From NCBI RefSeq assembly GCF_039548895.1, contig NZ_JBCLVG010000001.1: a DNA stretch of 64,000 nt. One strand, 5' to 3'. The first letter of the stretch is position 1. Each line of letters starts with the position of its first letter. The notes below the pieces were generated by a model that saw only the letters and a list, made by a program, of their open reading frames with translations, was not told where the DNA came from and did not search any database. This stretch comes from Orlajensenia stereocauli. Lineage in GTDB: Bacteria > Actinomycetota > Actinomycetes > Actinomycetales > Microbacteriaceae. This document shows positions 39,159 through 47,638 of this stretch, piece after piece. Made by a program: the position numbers and the translations under genes.

Positions 39159-39824
39159 ATGCCGCGACTCCCCGACGTCCTCTCCCCAGCCGACCTGCCC
39201 CTCGCCGAGCTCCACGCCGCCAGGCTCACCGGTGAGGTCTATGCGATCGGCGGATGCTTCGCCCCGGTCGACCTCCCCGAACTGCGCGCCGTCCGAGCCG
39301 AGGTCATCTCCCGGCAGGCTCCGGCCCGCTTCGTCGCCGACAGGCTGACGGCCGCCTGGGTATGGGGTGCCGTGGCCGCTCCCCCGGTGCGGCTGCAGTT
39401 CTGCATCGACATCCGCTCCAGGCATCGGCAGACGACGACGCGGTTCGACCTCCGAGAGGTCGTGATCGACGGCAGTGAGATCGCCGTCGTGGAAGCGGCT
39501 CTCGTCACGTCGCCGGCACGCACGATGCTCGACCTGGCCCGTGACGGAGCCGTCGACGACGAGGCTGCCGTCGGCCATCTCCTGGCACTGGCGGAGTGCA
39601 CGGACACCACGCTCGATGCCGTGCTTGCCAGAGTCATCGGCGCGGGCGCCCGGTCGCACATGCGACGAGCCCGCTCACGCCTGGAACGCGCTGTGTCAGC
39701 CGTCGCTGACGCGGTAGACGTCGTAGACGCCCTCGATGCGCCGCACGGCGTTCAGCACGCGGTCGAGGTGGGTCGTATCCCCCATCTCGAAGACGAAGCG
39801 GCTGAGCGCCAGTCTGTCGCGTGA
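39159..39824 (+). CDS. Hypothetical protein resembling AbiEi-type / DUF proteins, overlapping rel
   Basis: A 221-residue protein. The N-terminal part (LPDVLSPADLPLAELHAARL, about 1-70, winged-helix-like) and central part (SEIAVVEAALVTSPARTMLD with LARD, about 105-130) resemble the AbiEi-like hypothetical proteins common in Microbacteriaceae; no partner toxin gene is adjacent. The last ~43 residues are read antisense to the 3' end of rel, a convergent overlap of 129 bases, and look unlike the rest, so the stop may originally have lain near residue 180. Probably real; function unknown. Confidence 0.6.
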   Translation: MPRLPDVLSPADLPLAELHAARLTGEVYAIGGCFAPVDLPELRAVRAEVISRQAPARFVADRLTAAWVWGAVAAPPVRLQFCIDIRSRHRQTTTRFDLREVVIDGSEIAVVEAALVTSPARTMLDLARDGAVDDEAAVGHLLALAECTDTTLDAVLARVIGAGARSHMRRARSRLERAVSAVADAVDVVDALDAPHGVQHAVEVGRIPHLEDEAAERQSVA

Positions 39825-41948
39825 GGTCGAGACGTTCGCCGAGAGGATGTTCACGTGGTGCTCCGAGAGCACCCTGGTGACGTCGGAGAGCAGGCCGGCG
39901 CGGTCGAGCGCCTCGATCTGGATCTGCACGAGGAACAGGCTCTTCGAGGTCGGAGCCCACTCCACCTCGATCATCCGCTCAGGTTCCTTCATGAGACCGG
40001 CGACGTTGTGGCAGTCGGCCTGGTGCACTGACACGCCCTGGCCGCGCGTGATGAAGCCGACGATGGGGTCTCCGGGCACAGGGGTGCAGCAGCGAGCGAG
40101 CTTGACGAGGATGTCGGGCGCACCCCGCACGAGCACGCCGGAGTCGCTGTCCCGCAGCATCTGCGTGCGCCCCTTGGCCGGCAGCGCGAAGTCGTTTGTC
40201 TCGACCTCGGTGTCGGCCTGCACACTCGCGACGACCTTCTCGAGCACAGACTGCGTCGAGACGTGGCCCTCGCCGACCGCGGCGTAGAGAGCCGATACGT
40301 CGACGTACTTGAGCTGGGCGGCCACCTCGGCGAACGAGTCCTGGCTCATCAGCTTCTGCAGGGGAAGGTTCTGCTTGCGCATGGCCCTGGCGATGGCATC
40401 CCGGCCCTGCTCGATGGCCTCGTCGCGGCGCTCCTTGGTGAACCACTGGCGGATCTTGTTGCGCGCTCGCGGGCTCTTGACGAAGTTCAGCCAGTCCTGG
40501 CTGGGGCCGGAGTCGGGGTTCTTCGAGGTGAAGACCTCGACGACATCGCCGCTCGAGAGTGTGGACTCGAGGGGAACGAGTCGGCCGTTGACCTTCGCCC
40601 CCATGGTGCGGTGGCCCACCTCGGTGTGCACGGCGTATGCGAAGTCGACAGGGGTCGCATCCGATGGCAGGCCGATGACCCTGCCCTTCGGAGTGAAGAC
40701 GTAGACCTCTTTCGCGCCGATCTCGTAGCGCAGTGAATCGAGGAACTCGCCCGGGTCGTCGGTCTCGGCCTGCCAGTCCGAGATGTGCGCGAGCCACGCC
40801 ATGTCGTTCTCGCTCTGCGGGCCGGGTCCGTTCGATTTCCCGTTGACCTGTTCCTTGTACTTCCAGTGCGCCGCGACACCGAACTCGGCGCGTTGGTGCA
40901 TCTCGTGGGTCCGGATCTGGATCTCGACAGGGCGACCGGCCGGACCGAGGACCGTCGTGTGCAGCGACTGGTACAGGTTGAACTTCGGGGTGGCGATGTA
41001 GTCCTTGAAGCGACCGGGCAGCGGAGTCCAGCGGGCGTGGATGGAACCGAGGACCGCGTAGCAGTCGCGCACGGAGTTCACCAGGACCCTGATGCCCACG
41101 AGGTCGTAGATCTCGTCGAACTCGCGACCGCGAACCACCATCTTCTGGTAGATCGAGTAGTACTGCTTGGGCCGACCGACCACGTTGCCGCGGATCTTGC
41201 CCGCCTTGAGGTCGCCGTTGACCGCGTCGATGACGTTCTGCACGAACTGCTCGCGCTCGGGGGTGCGCTGGCGCACGAGGGACTCGATCTCGGCATAGAT
41301 CTTCGGGTAGAGCACCGCGAACGACAGGTCCTCGAGCTCCCACTTGATTGCCTGGATGCCGAGCCTGTGCGCGAGGGGCGCGTAGATCTCGAGCGTCTCG
41401 GTGGCCTTCCGGGTGGCCGACTCGGCGGGCACGAAGCCCCAGGTGCGGGCGTTGTGCAGGCGATCCGCGAGCTTGATGATGAGCACGCGGATGTCCTTGG
41501 ACATCGCGACGATCATCTTGCGGACGGTCTCGGCCTGCGTCGAGTCGCCGTACTTGACCTTGTCGAGCTTGGTGACGCCGTCGACGAGCATCGCGATCTC
41601 GTCGCCGAAGTCCGCCCGCACCTGGTCGAGGGTGTACTCGGTGTCCTCGACGGTGTCGTGCAGCAGCGCGGCAGCCACGGTCTTGGCGCCGATGCCGAGG
41701 TCGGCGAGGATCTGCGCGACGGCGACGGGATGCGTGATGTACGGCTCGCCGCTGCGGCGCTTCTGGCCGGTGTGGGCCTTCTCGGCGACTGTGTACGCGC
41801 GCTCGATGATCGAGAGATCGGCCTTCGGATGATGCATCCGGACCGTGCGGATCAGGGTGTCGACGGCGCCGACGGGCTGCGCCTTCGAGAAGATGCGCGG
41901 CACCAGACGGCGCAGCGACGCCGTGGATGACGTGTTCATGTCCGTCAT
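39696..41948 (-). CDS. rel: Bifunctional (p)ppGpp synthetase/hydrolase Rel
   Basis: Rel makes and degrades the alarmone (p)ppGpp. The 750-residue protein has the HD hydrolase domain (YITHPVAVAQIL, LLHDTVEDTEYTLDQV with the HDxxED motif), the synthetase domain (GRPKQYYSIYQKM; catalytic loop with RFKDYIATPK; VEIQIRT), a TGS domain (VYVFTPKGRVIGLPSDATPV), a zinc-finger-like CC region (KLARCCTPVPGD) and a C-terminal ACT domain. The RxKD motif is the form found in bifunctional enzymes rather than EXDD of RelA-only synthetases. ATG at 41948 with GGGAGG seven bases upstream. Confidence 0.97.
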   Translation of the reverse strand: MTDMNTSSTASLRRLVPRIFSKAQPVGAVDTLIRTVRMHHPKADLSIIERAYTVAEKAHTGQKRRSGEPYITHPVAVAQILADLGIGAKTVAAALLHDTVEDTEYTLDQVRADFGDEIAMLVDGVTKLDKVKYGDSTQAETVRKMIVAMSKDIRVLIIKLADRLHNARTWGFVPAESATRKATETLEIYAPLAHRLGIQAIKWELEDLSFAVLYPKIYAEIESLVRQRTPEREQFVQNVIDAVNGDLKAGKIRGNVVGRPKQYYSIYQKMVVRGREFDEIYDLVGIRVLVNSVRDCYAVLGSIHARWTPLPGRFKDYIATPKFNLYQSLHTTVLGPAGRPVEIQIRTHEMHQRAEFGVAAHWKYKEQVNGKSNGPGPQSENDMAWLAHISDWQAETDDPGEFLDSLRYEIGAKEVYVFTPKGRVIGLPSDATPVDFAYAVHTEVGHRTMGAKVNGRLVPLESTLSSGDVVEVFTSKNPDSGPSQDWLNFVKSPRARNKIRQWFTKERRDEAIEQGRDAIARAMRKQNLPLQKLMSQDSFAEVAAQLKYVDVSALYAAVGEGHVSTQSVLEKVVASVQADTEVETNDFALPAKGRTQMLRDSDSGVLVRGAPDILVKLARCCTPVPGDPIVGFITRGQGVSVHQADCHNVAGLMKEPERMIEVEWAPTSKSLFLVQIQIEALDRAGLLSDVTRVLSEHHVNILSANVSTSRDRLALSRFVFEMGDTTHLDRVLNAVRRIEGVYDVYRVSDG

Positions 41949-41973
41949 GGCATCGCCTCCCGTCCGATGTTCA

Positions 41974-41979
41974 ATTATC
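41974..41979 (-). promoter_or_regulatory. Candidate -10 element of rel
   Basis: Minus-strand GATAAT, 26 bases upstream of the rel ATG. The corresponding -35 position falls inside the secF terminator hairpin (41985-42015), and no TTGACA-like hexamer is visible there. Confidence 0.4.
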
Positions 41980-41984
41980 CCGCT

Positions 41985-42015
41985 ACCGGGACCCTGAATT
42001 GACCAGGGTCCCGGT
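41985..42015 (-). terminator. Hairpin terminator after secF
   Basis: Perfect 12-base arms accgggaccctg (41985-41996) and cagggtcccggt (42004-42015) around a seven-base loop, 15 bases after the secF stop on the minus strand. Downstream minus-strand sequence is AGCGGGATAATTG, so the element abuts the rel promoter. Confidence 0.75.
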
Positions 42016-42029
42016 GTTCGCGGGCAGCG

Positions 42030-43052
42030 TCAAACCGTGAGCTCCTCGGCGGGGGCGGCATCCGTCGCTGCCCGCTCGCGGATGGAGCGCACCTTGGCGT
42101 CGTGCTTCTTCACGTTCTTCTCGCCCTCGCGCAGCAGCGAGTACAGCGGGGCGGCGAGGAAGACCGTCGACCATGTTCCGACCAGGATGCCGATCAGCAG
42201 CGCGAGCGAGATGTCGCGCAGCGTGTCAGCACCGAGGGCGAAGGCGCCGATGAACAGAATCGACGCGACCGGGAGGGCCGCGATGACGCTGGTGTTGATG
42301 GAGCGCACCAGGGTCTGGTTCACCGCGAGGTTCACGGACTCGGCGAAGGTGCGTTTGGTCTCGACCGCGTCCTCCTGCGTGTTCTCGCGGATCTTGTCGA
42401 AGACCACGACGGTGTCGTAGAGCGAGTACGCGAGGATCGTGAGCAGGCCGATGATCGCCGCGGGCGTCACCTCGAAGCCGGAGGCCGCATAGACCCCCGA
42501 CGTGACCACGAGGTCGACGAGCAGGGCGACGATGGCGGCGAGGGACATCTTCCAGGTGCGGAAGTAGAGCGCCATGCCCACAGCGGCCAGCAGCAGGAAC
42601 ACGAGCAGGCCCTGGATGGTCTGCCGTGTGATGTCGGCTCCCCACACGGGTCCGATGAAGGACGACGAGACGTCGGCTTCCGTGACGTCGTAGGCGTCCT
42701 CGAGCGCCGTCGCGACGTCCTTCGTCTCGGCCGTCGTGAGCTGGTCGGTCTGCACGCGCACGCCGCTGCCGCCGCCCACGATGGTGACGTGGGCCACGGC
42801 ATCGGGAACCACGGATGCCACGGCATCCGTCGCCGGCTGGGTCTCGGCGTCGCTGACGCCGGTGATCTGGAACTGCGAACCGCCGCGGAACTCGATGCCG
42901 AGGTTGAACCCTCCGCGCACCACCGGGATGAGGATCGAGATCAGCACCAGGGCGCCGACGATGATGAACCAGAGCTTGCGCTTCGCGACGAAGTCGAAGG
43001 AGCGCTTGCCCGTGTAGAGGTCGTTACCGAACGTTGTCAGACGGCTGGCCAT
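42030..43052 (-). CDS. secF: Protein translocase subunit SecF
   Basis: SecF with SecD uses the proton gradient to assist Sec-dependent export. The 340-residue protein has the N-terminal membrane helix (WFIIVGALVLISILIPVV), the periplasmic FNLGIEFRGGSQFQI motif, and a five-helix RND-like membrane domain with LTILAYSLYDTVVVFDKIRE and the conserved Asp/Arg. The ATG overlaps the secD stop by one base. There is no apt gene between secF and rel, unlike the mycobacterial order. Confidence 0.96.
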   Translation of the reverse strand: MASRLTTFGNDLYTGKRSFDFVAKRKLWFIIVGALVLISILIPVVRGGFNLGIEFRGGSQFQITGVSDAETQPATDAVASVVPDAVAHVTIVGGGSGVRVQTDQLTTAETKDVATALEDAYDVTEADVSSSFIGPVWGADITRQTIQGLLVFLLLAAVGMALYFRTWKMSLAAIVALLVDLVVTSGVYAASGFEVTPAAIIGLLTILAYSLYDTVVVFDKIRENTQEDAVETKRTFAESVNLAVNQTLVRSINTSVIAALPVASILFIGAFALGADTLRDISLALLIGILVGTWSTVFLAAPLYSLLREGEKNVKKHDAKVRSIRERAATDAAPAEELTV

Positions 43053-44833
43053 CAGGACTCCTTCCCGTTCTTCGAGATATCGCCGGTGGTCGACGGTGCT
43101 GATGCTGCGGACTTGGCGGGCTTGGACCCGCCCGAGGCGTCGAGCGCTGCCGCCTCGGCGGCCTTGCGCTCGGCGATGGTCTGGCGCTTGGCGGCCTCAC
43201 GCGAGCTGCTGGCGGCCTTGGCCGCCGTCAGCTGTGCGGAGGTGCGGAACTCCGCGCGGCCGCGGTAGACGGCGCCGAGGGCCGACGGGTCCAGGCCAGA
43301 GAGCGGGTGGCCACTCGAGAAGAACCGGGTCTGCGCGAGCAGCTGCAGCATCGGATGCGTGAACAGCACCACGATGATGACGTCGATGACGGTGGTGATA
43401 CCAAGCGTCACGGCGAAGCCCTTGACGCTGCCGACGGCGATCACGAACAGCACGATCGCCGCGAGCAGGTTGGTCGCCTTGGATGCGTACACGGTGCGCA
43501 GCGCCCGCTTCCAACCCGCCTCGACGGCGGAGCCGAGCACCCGACCGTCACGCAGCTCGTCGCGCACGCGCTCGAAGTAGACGATGAAGGAGTCCGCCGT
43601 GAAACCGATGGCCACGATGATGCCGGCGATGCCGGCGAGCGACAGGCGGTAGCCCTGGTACCACGACAGGATGCAGAGCGTGAGGTAGGTGATGACTCCG
43701 GCCACGATCAGCGACACGATCGTGACGGTGCCGAGCAGGCGGTACTGGAACAGCGAGTAGCCGAACACCAGCAGGAGGCCGATGAGACCGGCGATGAGGC
43801 CGCTCAGCAGCTGGGAGGAGCCGAGGGTCGCGGTGATGGTCTCGGAGGATTGCACGGTGAAGCTGATCGGCAGCGCACCGAACTTCAGCTGGTCGGCGAG
43901 GGCCTTCGACGACTCCTGGTCGAAGCTGCCCGAGATGGAGGGCTTTCCGTCGGTGATGACGCCGTTCATGGTCGGTGCCGAGAGCACCTGGCCGTCGATG
44001 ACGAAGGCGAACTGGTTGAGCGGCGGCGTGGCGGTCAGGCCGTAGAGGCGCTGGCTGACCTCGCCGAAGTCCTTGGTGCCCTGATCGTTGAAGGTGAGGT
44101 TGACGACCCAGCGACCGGTGGATGCACCCTGCTGGTTCGTCTCCTGACCGTTGGTGGCGTCCTTGATGTCGGCGCCGTCGACCTCGACCGGGCCGAGGAG
44201 GTACTTGACCGTCCCCGTCGTGTCGCAGGTGACGAGGGGAACGTCGGCGGGTGCCGCGTTCGTCGTGGCCGCCTCATCGGACGAGCAGGTGAACGCGTCG
44301 TACTCCGCCTGCAGCGCGGGGGTGATCCAGTTGGTGTCCGAGCCGTTGGTCGGGCTCACCGTCGGCGTGGCCCTCAGCGACTCTGTCGGTGACGGCGTGG
44401 GAGACGCGCTGGCGTCACCGCCGACCGAGGAGTCCGACGGTGCGCCGGCGAGCAGCACCGGACGCAGCTCGAGCTTGGCCGACGACTGGATGCGGTTCTT
44501 CGTCTCCTCGTCGAGCTGGCCGGGGATGGCGACGACGATGTTGCTGCCACCCTGGGTGCTGATCTCGGCCTCGCTGACGCCGGAGGCGTCGACGCGCTGG
44601 CGGATGATCGACACAGCCTGAGTGAGCTGCTCATCGGTGACCGTCTGCCCCGTCTCGAGCTTGGGCGCGAGGATGATCTGCGTTCCGCCCTCGAGGTCGA
44701 GCGCGAGCTTGGGGGTCCAGGCCCCTCCGCCCCACAGCACGGCCGCGGTGTTGATCGCGACGAGGGCGATGACGATCGCTCCGAGCCACGAGAGGGAACG
44801 CCACGCCTTCTTGACGGGTGTCGACTTTGCCAC
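43052..44833 (-). CDS. secD: Protein translocase subunit SecD
   Basis: SecD is the larger partner of SecF in the Sec export accessory complex. The 593-residue protein starts (GTG) with a membrane helix, then LALDLEGGTQIILAPKL (the D1 DLxGG motif), a large periplasmic P1 region with a Ser/Thr/Pro-rich insertion (TPSPTESLRATPTVSPTNGS), and a C-terminal RND-like domain with GIAGIIVAIGFTADSFIVYF. The C-terminal ~80 residues are Ala/Lys/Ser-rich and cytoplasmic. yajC lies upstream across a 70-base gap containing a hairpin. Confidence 0.96.
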   Translation of the reverse strand: MAKSTPVKKAWRSLSWLGAIVIALVAINTAAVLWGGGAWTPKLALDLEGGTQIILAPKLETGQTVTDEQLTQAVSIIRQRVDASGVSEAEISTQGGSNIVVAIPGQLDEETKNRIQSSAKLELRPVLLAGAPSDSSVGGDASASPTPSPTESLRATPTVSPTNGSDTNWITPALQAEYDAFTCSSDEAATTNAAPADVPLVTCDTTGTVKYLLGPVEVDGADIKDATNGQETNQQGASTGRWVVNLTFNDQGTKDFGEVSQRLYGLTATPPLNQFAFVIDGQVLSAPTMNGVITDGKPSISGSFDQESSKALADQLKFGALPISFTVQSSETITATLGSSQLLSGLIAGLIGLLLVFGYSLFQYRLLGTVTIVSLIVAGVITYLTLCILSWYQGYRLSLAGIAGIIVAIGFTADSFIVYFERVRDELRDGRVLGSAVEAGWKRALRTVYASKATNLLAAIVLFVIAVGSVKGFAVTLGITTVIDVIIVVLFTHPMLQLLAQTRFFSSGHPLSGLDPSALGAVYRGRAEFRTSAQLTAAKAASSSREAAKRQTIAERKAAEAAALDASGGSKPAKSAASAPSTTGDISKNGKES

Positions 44834-44858
44834 CGAGGGAACTCAGCTTTCTACGCGC

Positions 44859-44886
44859 GCACTCGCGCCGCCGTCGGCGCGAGTGC
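44859..44886. other. Perfect hairpin between yajC and secD
   Basis: Arms gcactcgcgcc (44859-44869) and ggcgcgagtgc (44876-44886) are a perfect 11-base inverted repeat with a six-base loop, midway between the yajC stop (44904) and the secD start (44833). It could partly terminate transcription or stabilise the yajC mRNA segment. Confidence 0.65.
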
Positions 44887-44903
44887 GAAGGGGAGGGAGG
44901 GTG

Positions 44904-45320
44904 TCAGTCGTTCGACTTCTTGGGGTCTTGCCCGTCGACGTCGATGTCTCCGACGACCGTGTTGTCGGTGTTGGCGGACTCGTCGATGCGCTCACCGAAC
45001 TCGGGCTCGGTGGAGAGCTCGTCATGCGGGGCGTCGACGGCGGTCGACTCGGCGCCGACGGCCGGCGTGACGACACGGGCGACGGTCTGGCGGTGAACGG
45101 TCAGGACCGTGCCCGGGGTGGTCTCGAGGAGCACCTCGTTCTCCTCTTCATCGATGGAGAGAATGGTGCCGAAGACGCCGAAGTTGGTCATGACCTTGGC
45201 GCCGGGGACGATCGTGGACTGCAGGTTGGCCTGATCCTTCGAGCGCTTGCGGCTGTTGCGGAACATGAAGAAGATGAGCAGCGCCAGGACGGCGAGCATG
45301 ATGAGTGTGATGGGATCCAA
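44904..45320 (-). CDS. yajC: Preprotein translocase subunit YajC
   Basis: YajC is a small single-pass protein associated with SecDF. The 138-residue protein starts at a TTG (MDPITLIMLAVLALLIFFMF), with one helix (about 4-19), a basic stretch (RNSRKRSKDQANLQ), the conserved core LQSTIVPGAKVMTNFGVFGT and an acidic C-terminal tail longer than in the usual ~100-residue family. The TTG start follows from the helix beginning directly there; no ATG or GTG in frame precedes it closely. Confidence 0.92.
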   Translation of the reverse strand: MDPITLIMLAVLALLIFFMFRNSRKRSKDQANLQSTIVPGAKVMTNFGVFGTILSIDEEENEVLLETTPGTVLTVHRQTVARVVTPAVGAESTAVDAPHDELSTEPEFGERIDESANTDNTVVGDIDVDGQDPKKSND

Positions 45321-45393
45321 CGGGGAAAGCCTTCCGGAATGGGCCCCTCAACCACGCCCGTCTGGCGCGGGATACAACGTGGGCCAAGAGGAA

Positions 45394-46443
45394 TTATAGG
45401 TCATCGAGTGTGACGCCGACTCCCGGCTGCCTGAGGCCGAAGTGTCGCCATCCCTCCGGGGTCGCCATGCGGCCCCGGGGAGTGCGGGTGATGAGCCCGA
45501 TGCGCACCAGGAACGGCTCGACGACGGCCTCGATGGTCTCGGCCTCCTCGCCGACCGAGACGGCGAGCGTGTTGAGACCGACGGGTCCTCCGCCGAAGCG
45601 CTCGAGCATCGTCGTCATGACCTGCCGGTCGAGGCGGTCGAGGCCGAGCGAGTCGACCTCGTAGAGATCGAGAGCCGCGCGCACCGATGCGACATCGGCT
45701 CGCGCCATCTCGGAGCCGTCTGTGGGCCGGCCGTGCACGAGCGTGTAGTCGCGCACGCGGCGGAGCAGGCGGTTCGCGATGCGCGGCGTGCCCCGGCATC
45801 GGCCGGCGATCTCGGCGATGGCGTCACGGTCGATGCGCAGGTCGAGCAGCCTGGCGGCGCGCTCCAGCACCTGCTCGAGCTCGGAGTCGGCGTAGAACTC
45901 GAGGTGGGCCGTGAAACCGAAGCGGTCGCGCAGGGGGTTGGGCAGCAGCCCCGAGCGTGTGGTGGCACCCACGAGCGTGAACGGCGCGAGATCGAGGGGA
46001 ACGGATGTCGCTCCTGCACCCTTGCCCACCATGATGTCGATGCGGAAGTCCTCCATGGCGAGGTAGAGCATCTCCTCGGCCGAGCGTGCCATGCGATGGA
46101 TCTCGTCGATGAACAGCACCTCGCCCGGAACGAGCGAGCTCAGCACCGCGGCCAGGTCGCCGGCGTGCTGGATGGCCGGCCCACTCGACATGCGCAGCGG
46201 GCGTCCGGCCTCGTGGGCCACGATCATGGCGAGGGTGGTCTTGCCGAGGCCGGGAGGGCCCGCGAGCAGGATGTGGTCGGGAGTGCGCTGCTGCATGGTC
46301 GCCGCCGTGAGGAGCAGCTGCAGCTGGCCGCGCACCTTGGTCTGTCCGACGAACTCGCCGAGCGACCGCGGACGCAGGGCGCCCTCGAAGGCGAGCTCGG
46401 ACTCGCTTTCCAGTTCGGGGTTGGTGAGATCGAGATCCGTCAT
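45394..46443 (-). CDS. ruvB: Holliday junction branch-migration helicase RuvB
   Basis: RuvB is the AAA+ motor that drives branch migration with RuvA. The 349-residue protein has Walker A LLAGPPGLGKTTLAMIVAHE, Walker B LFIDEIHRMARSAEEM, sensor VGATTRSG, arginine finger region NPLRDRFGF and the C-terminal winged helix (LVRIGLITRTPRGRMATPEG). ATG overlaps the ruvA stop by four bases. Confidence 0.98.
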   Translation of the reverse strand: MTDLDLTNPELESESELAFEGALRPRSLGEFVGQTKVRGQLQLLLTAATMQQRTPDHILLAGPPGLGKTTLAMIVAHEAGRPLRMSSGPAIQHAGDLAAVLSSLVPGEVLFIDEIHRMARSAEEMLYLAMEDFRIDIMVGKGAGATSVPLDLAPFTLVGATTRSGLLPNPLRDRFGFTAHLEFYADSELEQVLERAARLLDLRIDRDAIAEIAGRCRGTPRIANRLLRRVRDYTLVHGRPTDGSEMARADVASVRAALDLYEVDSLGLDRLDRQVMTTMLERFGGGPVGLNTLAVSVGEEAETIEAVVEPFLVRIGLITRTPRGRMATPEGWRHFGLRQPGVGVTLDDL

Positions 46444-47054
46444 GATCGGCTCCCGCTCTGGGTGGCCGGGCCGAGGCGCGACAGGGCCTGGCGGAGCGCG
46501 ACGGGAACCGTGATGCCGGGCGTCTCGCCGATGATCTCCTCGACGGCCGTGGCTGCGACGCGCTCCGACCAGCCGAGGCCGACGAGGGCGGCGACCACGC
46601 TCTCACCCGTGCTCGACACGGGAACGGATGCCGGAGCCGGAGCGGCCCCCGGCGCGACGAGCAGCTTGCCGGTGAGCGAGAGCACGATGAGCTTCGCGGT
46701 CTTGGGGCCGATTCCGCTGACCTTGCGGAAGGCCGCGTCGTCCTCGGTGGCCACCGCGCGGGCGATCTGGTCGGGTGAGAGCGCGGCGAGCACGCCCAGC
46801 GCCGACTTCGGGCCGACGCCCGTCACGCCCATGAGCACCTCGAAGACGCTGAGCTCCTCCCCCGTCGGGAATCCGAACAGGGTGAGCGAGTCCTCGCGCA
46901 CGACGAGAGTGGTGAGCAGACGTGCCTCGTCTCCGATGCGCACGGCCAGGGCGGCGACGGGAGTGGTCAGAACCGAGAAGCCGACTCCCCCGACCTCGAG
47001 GACGACCGTGCCACCGAGTGCCGAGAGGACTGTGCCGCGAAGGGAGGAGATCAC
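46440..47054 (-). CDS. ruvA: Holliday junction-binding protein RuvA
   Basis: RuvA forms the tetrameric scaffold at Holliday junctions. The 204-residue protein has the OB-fold (MISSLRGTVLSALGGTVVLE), two helix-hairpin-helix motifs (LMGVTGVGPKSALGVLAALS and VSGIGPKTAKLIVLSL) and, after a Pro/Ala linker, the C-terminal RuvB-binding three-helix domain (VAALVGLGWSERVAATAVEE). GTG start at 47054 overlaps the ruvC stop by four bases. Confidence 0.97.
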   Translation of the reverse strand: MISSLRGTVLSALGGTVVLEVGGVGFSVLTTPVAALAVRIGDEARLLTTLVVREDSLTLFGFPTGEELSVFEVLMGVTGVGPKSALGVLAALSPDQIARAVATEDDAAFRKVSGIGPKTAKLIVLSLTGKLLVAPGAAPAPASVPVSSTGESVVAALVGLGWSERVAATAVEEIIGETPGITVPVALRQALSRLGPATQSGSRS

Positions 47055-47632
47055 CGACTCAGCCTACGGGCGCCCGCCGACGCGGAGGCGCTGCGCTCCG
47101 CGGCGCGCCACGCCTCCTGCGCCGGGGTGAGCGCGCCGCCGCCTGCCGGCGCCCTTGGCGTTCCGGAGCGCCAGGCGTGGCAGAGCGCCAACGCCAGGGC
47201 GTCAGCGGCATCCGCCGGCTTCGGAACGGCGTCGAGACCGAGGATGCGGGCGACCATGGCTCCCACCTGCGCCTTGTCGGCGCGGCCGTATCCCGTGATG
47301 GCCGCCTTCACCTCACTCGGCGTGTGCAGCGACACCGGCAGCGCGCGCTTGGCCGCGAGGTACATGGCGACGCCGGAGATCTGGGCCGTGCCCATGATCG
47401 TCGAGACGTCGCTGCGGGCGAAGACCCGCTCCAGCGCGACCGTCTGCGGTCGGTGCTCATCGAGGATCGCCTCGAGCCCGGCCGCGACATGGGCGAGCCG
47501 CTGCTCGATGGGCAGGTCCGGCGACGAGCGGATGACCACCACGTCGACGAGCTTCGCCGTGCGGTCCGGCGCCACGTCGATGACGCCGACACCGCACCGG
47601 GTCAAGCCGGGGTCGACGCCGAGCACCCGCAC
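47051..47632 (-). CDS. ruvC: Crossover junction endodeoxyribonuclease RuvC
   Basis: RuvC resolves Holliday junctions. The 193-residue protein starts (GTG) MRVLGVDPGLTRCGVGVIDV with the first catalytic Asp, followed by ALERVFARSDVSTIMGTAQ (catalytic Glu) and the C-terminal ADKAQVGAMVARIL and PADAADALALALCHAW with the last acidic pair. The C-terminal 35 residues (after the helix ending CHAW) are a non-conserved Gly/Ala/Arg-rich tail. It lies six bases after yebC. Confidence 0.97.
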   Translation of the reverse strand: MRVLGVDPGLTRCGVGVIDVAPDRTAKLVDVVVIRSSPDLPIEQRLAHVAAGLEAILDEHRPQTVALERVFARSDVSTIMGTAQISGVAMYLAAKRALPVSLHTPSEVKAAITGYGRADKAQVGAMVARILGLDAVPKPADAADALALALCHAWRSGTPRAPAGGGALTPAQEAWRAAERSASASAGARRLSR

Positions 47633-47638
47633 GGCGGG

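Noticed and set aside
39159..39824. Type IV toxin-antitoxin pair
   Set aside because: Only an AbiEi-like protein is present; no AbiEii-type nucleotidyltransferase gene is adjacent.
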